Under the pieces are notes generated by a model. That model was not told the DNA's origin. It made no database searches and was given only the letters and a program-made list of their open reading frames with translations. A DNA stretch of 36,943 nt from Candidatus Pacearchaeota archaeon (GTDB lineage Archaea > Nanobdellota > Nanobdellia > Pacearchaeales > GW2011-AR1). Positions 32,428-36,943 of the stretch are shown here, in pieces. The stretch covers positions 1 to 36,943 of the forward strand of contig JACOYL010000002.1 in assembly GCA_016181895.1 (NCBI GenBank), given 5' to 3'. How positions within the stretch are numbered: position 1 is the first letter of the stretch; the number at the start of each line of letters is the position of its first letter. Both the position numbers and the translations under genes were made by a program.

Positions 32428-32534
32428 AACGTTCCTCGAGAAGATGGAAAAAGCGCTGGCAGATGCGCTGGAAATGGCAGAGAAAAAGGCTGAAGAAGGA
32501 AAAGCACAAGAGGAAGTTGAGAAGAACCAAGTGA
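32424..32534 (+). CDS. rpl41e: Large ribosomal subunit protein eL41
   Basis: A 36-residue protein composed almost only of Arg, Lys and Trp. From the internal Met14 (32463) the sequence MRWKWQRKRLKKEKHKRK aligns with eL41, whose eukaryotic form begins MRAKWRKKRMRRLKRK, and the C-terminal RRTK fits. Either the 32424 ATG (coupled to the upstream stop) or the 32463 ATG (giving the canonical 23-25 residues) may be used. eL41 forms a short helix bridging the ribosomal subunits. Confidence 0.72.
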   Translation: MKRSSRRWKKRWQMRWKWQRKRLKKEKHKRKLRRTK

Positions 32535-32573
32535 TTGAATATATATTTCTGAAATCAATTTTGTTTAAAAAAT

Positions 32574-32732
32574 TTGGATTTATTTAGATATTTACCGAGG
32601 GAATTTTTTCAAGATGAAGAAACAGAAGAAGAGATTAAAGATTTAAATTCAAAATTAGACGGGATAAGAAAAGAATTATCTGGTAAGCAAGGGACATTAA
32701 TCAACAAAATAAATTCTATAATATCACAATAA
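32574..32732 (+). CDS. Possible small acidic coiled-coil protein (52 aa, TTG start)
   Basis: An open frame from TTG with a TATA-like GAATATATATTT about 27-37 nt upstream. It gives LDLFRYLPREFF, an acidic stretch (QDEETEEEIKD), and an amphipathic helix (LNSKLDGIRKELS) ending INSIISQ. There is no ATG in the frame. The composition looks protein-like, but it could also be a gene remnant. Weakly supported. Confidence 0.35.
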   Translation: MDLFRYLPREFFQDEETEEEIKDLNSKLDGIRKELSGKQGTLINKINSIISQ

Positions 32733-32773
32733 CAATCCTTATAAATTGCCTGTTTCTTGGAATATTACGCCTT

Positions 32774-32795
32774 GCGCCAAAGGAAAAATTGGCGC
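32774..32795 (+). promoter_or_regulatory. Hairpin in the rfcS leader
   Basis: GCGCCAA (32774-32780) and TTGGCGC (32789-32795) are perfectly complementary with an 8-nt loop, GC-rich against an AT-rich background. A TATA-like CCTTATAAATT (near 32738) would put it inside a leader of about 60 nt before the rfcS ATG at 32826. Confidence 0.4.
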
Positions 32796-32825
32796 GCAAA
32801 ACAAGGTTTTGCCTATAAAATAAAA

Positions 32826-33785
32826 ATGGTTTCTGAAATCTGGACAGAAAAATATCGCCCGAGCAGGTTTTCCGAATTGGTAGGACAGGATGAAATCGTG
32901 AAACGCGTTTCCTCTCTTGCGAATTCAATGAATATTCCGCACTTGCTTTTTGCAGGCCCCGCGGGAACGGGAAAATCAACCCTTGCTTTGATAATTGTAA
33001 AAGAACTTTACAAGGACTCTTGGAGGGAAAACTATCTTGAATTGAATGCAAGCGATGAAAGGGGAATAAATGTCGTGAGGGAAAAAGTCAAGAATTTCGC
33101 AAGAACAAAATCGCTTGGAAACGTGCCTTTCAAAATAATTTTTCTCGACGAGGCCGATGCATTGACTCCTGAAGCCCAGCAGGCATTGAGAAGAACGATG
33201 GAAAATTATTCAGGCAGTTGCCGTTTCATTCTCTCGTGCAACTATTCAAGCAAAGTCATAGATCCCATACAATCAAGATGCGTTGTTTTTCGTTTCAAGC
33301 TTCTTGAGAAAAAAGACATTGAAAAAGTTCTGAGAAAAATAGAGGAAAATGAGAGGCTCACAATTCCCCAGGAATCAATTGAAATCCTTTATGAAGGTTC
33401 TGAAGGCGATTGCAGAAAATGCATAAATATTTTGCAGTCAACGGCTTCAATTTCTCCCGTGATTTCCCAGGATTTGATTCAAACGGTTCTGGCGAGCACA
33501 AAGCCGAGGGAAATAAAAGTTGTTCTTGATTATGCCCTCTCGGGAGATTTCCAAAATTCCAGGGAAAAATTGTTCGACATAATGCTAAGGGACAGCATTT
33601 CAGGACAGGATGTCGTAAAAGCGATACAAAAAGAAATCTGGGCCCTTCAAATCGAACCTGAAATAAAAGTAAAACTGACGGAGAAAACAGGTGAAGCGGA
33701 GTTCAGAATTGTCGAGGGAAGCGATCCGTTCATACAATTGCAGGCTTTGCTCGCGAGTTTTGTCCTTGCGGGATTGGGGAAATGA
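32826..33785 (+). CDS. rfcS: Replication factor C small subunit
   Basis: A 319-residue AAA+ clamp-loader subunit that, with RfcL, loads PCNA on DNA. The start WTEKYRPSRF (RFC box), Walker A GPAGTGKST, DEAD Walker B (FLDEADALT), the sensor region SCNYSSKVIDPIQSRC with the arginine finger SRC, and the collar domain are all present, with no intein. The ATG at 32826 is chosen; the frame upstream has no homology. Its stop overlaps the next gene (ATGA), so it starts a four-gene operon ending in rfcL. Confidence 0.96.
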   Translation: MVSEIWTEKYRPSRFSELVGQDEIVKRVSSLANSMNIPHLLFAGPAGTGKSTLALIIVKELYKDSWRENYLELNASDERGINVVREKVKNFARTKSLGNVPFKIIFLDEADALTPEAQQALRRTMENYSGSCRFILSCNYSSKVIDPIQSRCVVFRFKLLEKKDIEKVLRKIEENERLTIPQESIEILYEGSEGDCRKCINILQSTASISPVISQDLIQTVLASTKPREIKVVLDYALSGDFQNSREKLFDIMLRDSISGQDVVKAIQKEIWALQIEPEIKVKLTEKTGEAEFRIVEGSDPFIQLQALLASFVLAGLGK

Positions 33786-34225
33786 AAATTACAATTTGTG
33801 GAAGCATAGCATTTTATGATGAAATGGAAAAAATAAAATCCAAACTTGAGGAAATGGGGCATGAAACGGAACTTCCGCTGGGAAAAATTAGAGATGAAAA
33901 TGGAAATATAATCTCATCACAGGAATATTATGTATTGAGACAGGACACGAGCAATCCAAATTCATGGCTATGGCAAAGAAAACAAGAAGCAATAATTGAG
34001 CACTTCAGAAAAATAGAAAGGGGGGATGCAATTCTAATAACAAATTATTATAAAAATGGTGTGGAAAATTACATCGGGGGAAATACTTTAATGGAAATGG
34101 GGTTGGCATTACATTTTAACAAAAGAATTTATTTATTAAACCCTGTTCCAGAATTAAGTTATAAAGAAGAAATATTGGCAATGCAACCGATAATTTTAGG
34201 AGGAAATTTATCTTTAATAAAATGA
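33782..34225 (+). CDS. Nucleoside 2-deoxyribosyltransferase-like protein
   Basis: A 147-residue protein. The start MKITICGSIAFYDEM and the later GDAILITNYYKNGVENYIGG-like stretch followed by NTLMEMGLA are the pattern of nucleoside 2-deoxyribosyltransferase-like/DUF4406-type folds, which act on nucleosides or nucleotides. The exact activity is not readable. The 4-nt overlaps with rfcS before it and the 34222 gene after it place it firmly in the clamp-loader operon. Confidence 0.72.
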   Translation: MKITICGSIAFYDEMEKIKSKLEEMGHETELPLGKIRDENGNIISSQEYYVLRQDTSNPNSWLWQRKQEAIIEHFRKIERGDAILITNYYKNGVENYIGGNTLMEMGLALHFNKRIYLLNPVPELSYKEEILAMQPIILGGNLSLIK

Positions 34226-34473
34226 AAAGACTTGAAAATTTTGATAAGAGAGATTTTGAGATTAACAATAGTTTTGTAAAAAGATTTATTAGAGGAGTTA
34301 TTTCGTTACCAAGACAAGTATATTACTTTTTTAGACAAAAAGAAGAATATCTTCCAATTAATCCTGGTTTAAATCATCTTGTACCTGGTTTGGACAAAAG
34401 TCCTGAAATGCGCGAAAGATATGAAAGGTATCATCGAGAATTGTTGGAAAGAGGACCAACAAGATTGGAATAA
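34222..34473 (+). CDS. Hypothetical protein in the rfc operon (83 aa)
   Basis: An 83-residue basic protein with no membrane helix and no recognised motif. Aromatic/basic stretch VKRFIRGVISLPRQVYYFF is followed by a Pro/Asn region and a charged C-terminal helix (EMRERYERYHRELLE). It overlaps the previous gene by 4 nt and ends 16 nt before rfcL, so it is part of the same operon. Confidence 0.65.
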   Translation: MKRLENFDKRDFEINNSFVKRFIRGVISLPRQVYYFFRQKEEYLPINPGLNHLVPGLDKSPEMRERYERYHRELLERGPTRLE

Positions 34474-34489
34474 AAAGAGGTTAAATAAA

Positions 34490-35653
34490 ATGTCATGGAC
34501 TGAAAAATACAGGCCGAAAAGATTCTCAGATGTGAAGGGGCAGGACGAGGCTATTGCAAAAATAAAAATTTTTCTAGACAATTTTCCGAGGACAAAAGCA
34601 GTGATTCTTCACGGGCCTCCGGGAACAGGAAAAACAAGTCTTGTTTATGTTCTTGCAAGAGAAACAAACTCCGAGATTTTTGAACTCAACGCCAGCGATT
34701 TGAGAAACAGAGATAAATTGCGCGAAATTTTGAAGCCAGCAATGGAGCAAAAATCATTGTTCAAGGAAAAAAAATTGATTCTTGTCGACGAGGTTGACGG
34801 CATAACAGCCAGCGATTGGGGCGGGCTTCCGGAACTGCTGGCTTTGATTTTGCAAACCCATTATCCCGTAATAATCACGGCAAACGACATATGGAAAAAA
34901 GAACTCGCGGCTTTGAGAAAAAAATCAGACATGATTCAATTAAAGGAAATAAGCTACAAGACGATAAAGGAAATTCTTTTCGGAATTTTAAAAAAAGAAA
35001 ACCTTGTTTTGGAAGACAAAAATCTGACAAAAATAGCCATAAATGCAAAAGGGGATTTGCGGGCCGCCTTGAACGACTTGCAGGCAGAAGCGGGAATTAA
35101 ATCAGAGATGATTGAAATCGCCGAGAGAAACAAGGAAGTCGACATTTTCAACGCATTGCGAATGGTTTTCAAGGGAAAGCCACAGGAAGAGACGATGAGA
35201 ATCTTTGACTCTGTTAACATGCCGATAGACGAGATAATTCTCTGGATTGAGGAAAACATTCCCGCAGAATATCAAGGAGAAGAACTTGCAAGAGCTTTTG
35301 AACTTCTAAGCAGGACAGATATCTTCAAGAAAAGAATTTACAGGCAGCAATATTGGAGATTTTTGGTTTACGAGAATTTTTTTCTTAGTTACGGAATCTC
35401 AAGCGCGAAAAAAAACATTAAAACAGGATTTACAAGCTACAAAAAACCAAACAGGATTTTAAAAATCTGGCTTAACAACCAGAAAAATGAAAAAAAGAAA
35501 TCAATCGCGGGAAAATATGCAAGTTTTGTTCACATAGGAGAAAAGCGGGCGATGAACGAGTTCCCTGTGATAAAGAATATTTTACGAAATCCTGAAATTC
35601 AAAAAGAACTGAAACTTAGCGAAGAAGAAATTGAATTTGTGGAGAGGGGTTGA
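34490..35653 (+). CDS. rfcL: Replication factor C large subunit
   Basis: A 387-residue AAA+ clamp-loader large subunit. MSWTEKYRPKRFSDVKGQDEA starts the protein in pattern, then Walker A HGPPGTGKTS, Walker B LVDEVDGI and sensor 1 ITAND, followed by the collar region (FELLSRTDIFKKRIY). Family members are usually 400-500 residues and end in a PIP box for PCNA; here the protein ends EIEFVERG with no visible PIP box. The ATG at 34490 is preceded by GAGG. Codon use matches rfcS. Confidence 0.95.
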   Translation: MSWTEKYRPKRFSDVKGQDEAIAKIKIFLDNFPRTKAVILHGPPGTGKTSLVYVLARETNSEIFELNASDLRNRDKLREILKPAMEQKSLFKEKKLILVDEVDGITASDWGGLPELLALILQTHYPVIITANDIWKKELAALRKKSDMIQLKEISYKTIKEILFGILKKENLVLEDKNLTKIAINAKGDLRAALNDLQAEAGIKSEMIEIAERNKEVDIFNALRMVFKGKPQEETMRIFDSVNMPIDEIILWIEENIPAEYQGEELARAFELLSRTDIFKKRIYRQQYWRFLVYENFFLSYGISSAKKNIKTGFTSYKKPNRILKIWLNNQKNEKKKSIAGKYASFVHIGEKRAMNEFPVIKNILRNPEIQKELKLSEEEIEFVERG

Positions 35654-35771
35654 GAATACGCTCGCACTCCGTGCTCGCTTGTGAATGGCTCAAAACAGAC
35701 TTCGTCAAGTTTTTCGTTAAAAGAAAAGTATTAACAATTAAAATTTTTGAGTGAAGAAATTTAATCTTTAT

Positions 35772-35806
35772 AGTTAACTTGGTTTTCTTATGGGTGGGAG
35801 GGTGGG
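35772..35806 (+). repeat. Repeat unit with a perfect G-quadruplex motif
   Basis: AGTTAACTTGGTTTTCTTAT leads into GGGTGGGAGGGTGGG (35792-35806), four GGG runs with single-base loops, the classic form of a very stable parallel G-quadruplex. The leading part matches the intergenic repeat family at 1458-2057 and 26355-26723. It lies in the convergent gap between rfcL and the gene ending at 35810. The rest of this 156-bp gap holds a small GCAC-TCC-GTGC hairpin near 35670. Confidence 0.6.
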
Positions 35807-35809
35807 AAA

Positions 35810-36418
35810 TTAAATTTTCACGGTTTCAAATCCAAGAGTCCTTTGTAAAACCTTATTTTGCTGATAAAACTCCTCAACCGTGTGTTCTATTCCTTTTTGT
35901 TTTCCAAGTTCTCTCCACCAAAATCCCTTGTTGCCGTAATCTTTTATGTCATCGCCTTGATAAATCATTTGCGGCAAATGAAACGGAACTGCATAAGGCG
36001 CCAAAGATTCTCCTTCGCTTCCTGGCTTTCTTACCTCAACTAAATGATTTCCTTTAAATTCAGCGCCGTTTCTTAAAACAGCCCTTCTTATTGCAATGTC
36101 GTGCAAATGATTATTCGGAGTTTCTTGAGCATTGTAATTCAACCTTGATTCAACATTTGATGGAGCGGTATCATAAACATCGGAAGCGGTTTCAACAAGC
36201 CATTTCAACAATTCAGGTTTAGAATTCAAAAATTCATAATAGGCATCCTCATAAATTTGCAATGCTATCGGTTTCAATAAAAGAGAATCGCCCCATTGCC
36301 AGACAAGCCTCCAGGTTTCCAATTCATAATCCCATTTTGATTCAATTTCTTTTCTCTTTTTTCCAAGGTACCCGGGTCTTTCAATCATCTCCCATTTTAC
36401 TTGTAAAGCAATAGTCAT
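35810..36418 (-). CDS. Conserved hypothetical protein (202 aa)
   Basis: A 202-residue soluble protein. RPGYLGKKRKEIESKWD near the start, WRLVWQWGD and IYEDAYYEFL resemble a hypothetical family I recall from archaeal genomes and metagenomes with no known function. The C-terminal half contains AIRRAVLRNG and a long GFWWRELGKQKG segment. No membrane helix is seen. The start at 36418 is an ATG. Its 3' end lies 3 nt from the G-quadruplex motif. Confidence 0.7.
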   Translation of the reverse strand: MTIALQVKWEMIERPGYLGKKRKEIESKWDYELETWRLVWQWGDSLLLKPIALQIYEDAYYEFLNSKPELLKWLVETASDVYDTAPSNVESRLNYNAQETPNNHLHDIAIRRAVLRNGAEFKGNHLVEVRKPGSEGESLAPYAVPFHLPQMIYQGDDIKDYGNKGFWWRELGKQKGIEHTVEEFYQQNKVLQRTLGFETVKI

Positions 36419-36474
36419 TAACTTTCAACTTGTATTTGATTTATAAGAATTTATATAAAAATTTATACAAGATT

Positions 36475-36943
36475 TTAACCGCTCAATCCGTCAATAATTT
36501 CCTTGAATGTGTCAAAAGGATATGCCCCGCTTAATGCAGTTCCTTTGGTTTCCCCTGATTTCATTATCACAAAATAAGGCGTTCCGCTTCCTCCTGCTTT
36601 TTGCGCGTCTTCTGTATCTGCTTCAACTTCTGTCCTATACTTTTGGGAATCCAGGCAGGATGAAATGTCATATCCCAAATCAGAAGCCCAGGATTTCAAA
36701 TCATCGTTTGTATAAACAACCGTTTTGGAAACCGCGCCTGTTGCAGAGCCGGAATCAAGAATGTTTTGTTCCGAGAATATTTTATCATGATATTTGAAAT
36801 AAGCCTCGTCCCCGCCTTTTTCTCTGACGCATTCAGCAGCTTCCGCGCTTGGCTGCGCCATTGGATGCAATGAACTCAAAGGAAAATCCCTGAAAACAAG
36901 TTTTACTTTTCCCGTGTCAATATATTGCGTTTTTATCTGCGAG
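36475..36943 (-). CDS. DsbA-like thiol oxidoreductase, second copy (5' end outside window)
   Basis: The C-terminal 155 residues of a DsbA/BdbD-type protein; the frame runs off the right edge, so the anchor and CxxC are not visible. It is closely similar to the 18978 product: RDFPL, SLHPMA, AAECVR, SCLDS, a GTPYF cis-proline loop and GAYPFDTF are shared. So the genome has at least two of these oxidoreductases, one inside the metal island and one outside it. Confidence 0.9.
   Translation of the reverse strand, partial: SQIKTQYIDTGKVKLVFRDFPLSSLHPMAQPSAEAAECVREKGGDEAYFKYHDKIFSEQNILDSGSATGAVSKTVVYTNDDLKSWASDLGYDISSCLDSQKYRTEVEADTEDAQKAGGSGTPYFVIMKSGETKGTALSGAYPFDTFKEIIDGLSG

Noticed and set aside
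32757-32825. N-terminal extension of RfcS
   Set aside because: It starts at TTG, covers the leader hairpin and has no RFC homology; the RFC box begins right after the ATG at 32826.
34379-34489. N-terminal extension of RfcL
   Set aside because: It overlaps the upstream gene in another frame, and the RFC box starts at 34490.

Overview
This AT-rich window most likely comes from a small-genome archaeon of the DPANN group (Pacearchaeota/Woesearchaeota-like; this placement is an inference). The archaeal signs are an aIF5B-type initiation factor, ribosomal proteins eS6, uS10 and eL41, an RFC clamp loader (small and large subunits), two tRNA genes with bulge-helix-bulge introns at position 37/38, and TATA boxes about 22-30 nt upstream of start codons with no ribosome binding site (leaderless transcripts). 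Strong Shine-Dalgarno sites (AGGAGGT) are seen only at rps10 and at one operon-internal dsbA-like gene.

Layout. 1-5100: a large surface protein truncated by the window edge, a repeat-rich gap, eS6, a cupin, and a GDP-mannose 4,6-dehydratase fused to a Nudix-like domain, all on the minus strand. 5196-15103: aIF5B, small membrane proteins, a PC4-like protein, Ogt, a nitroreductase, tRNA-Ser(GGA), a DEAD-box helicase, a Fic protein, tRNA-Asp(GUC) and a divergent pair of paralogous membrane-tethered winged-helix proteins. 15191-25812: a continuous plus-strand metal/thiol island: an ArsR-type sensor with a CmtR-like cysteine triad, a saccharopine-dehydrogenase-like protein, a MerA-type mercuric reductase, two paralogous membrane proteins with a CxxC in the membrane, a DsbA-like oxidoreductase, a CCCKCW protein, a membrane-tethered C2H2-finger/His-rich protein, a Gly/Met-rich membrane protein, a Cys/Met cupredoxin, small Met-rich membrane proteins, a 55-residue Cys-rich protein, an HMA metallochaperone and a CopA-type ATPase. 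25828-36943: small membrane proteins, a second repeat-rich gap, a 43-residue protein, a frameshifted GNAT, SerRS, uS10 with a structured leader, thymidylate kinase, a tandem Nudix protein, eL41, an rfcS-...-rfcL operon, a G-quadruplex motif, and a second DsbA-like gene cut by the window edge.

How the genes may work together. The island reads as a sense-reduce-chelate-export module for soft metals: a thiol sensor controls a mercuric reductase, envelope proteins with Cys, His and Met ligands and a dithiol oxidoreductase handle metal outside the membrane, and an HMA protein plus P1B-ATPase export Cu(I)-like ions. Several of its proteins have no assigned function, and this cluster is the best candidate for an undescribed system.

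Other unusual items are a degenerate intergenic repeat family found at three loci (one copy containing a perfect GGGTGGGAGGGTGGG motif), two 50-bp divergent promoters that appear to share one central TATA element, a 6-codon uORF/hairpin in front of rps10, and two genes broken by single-nucleotide frameshifts next to short homopolymers.
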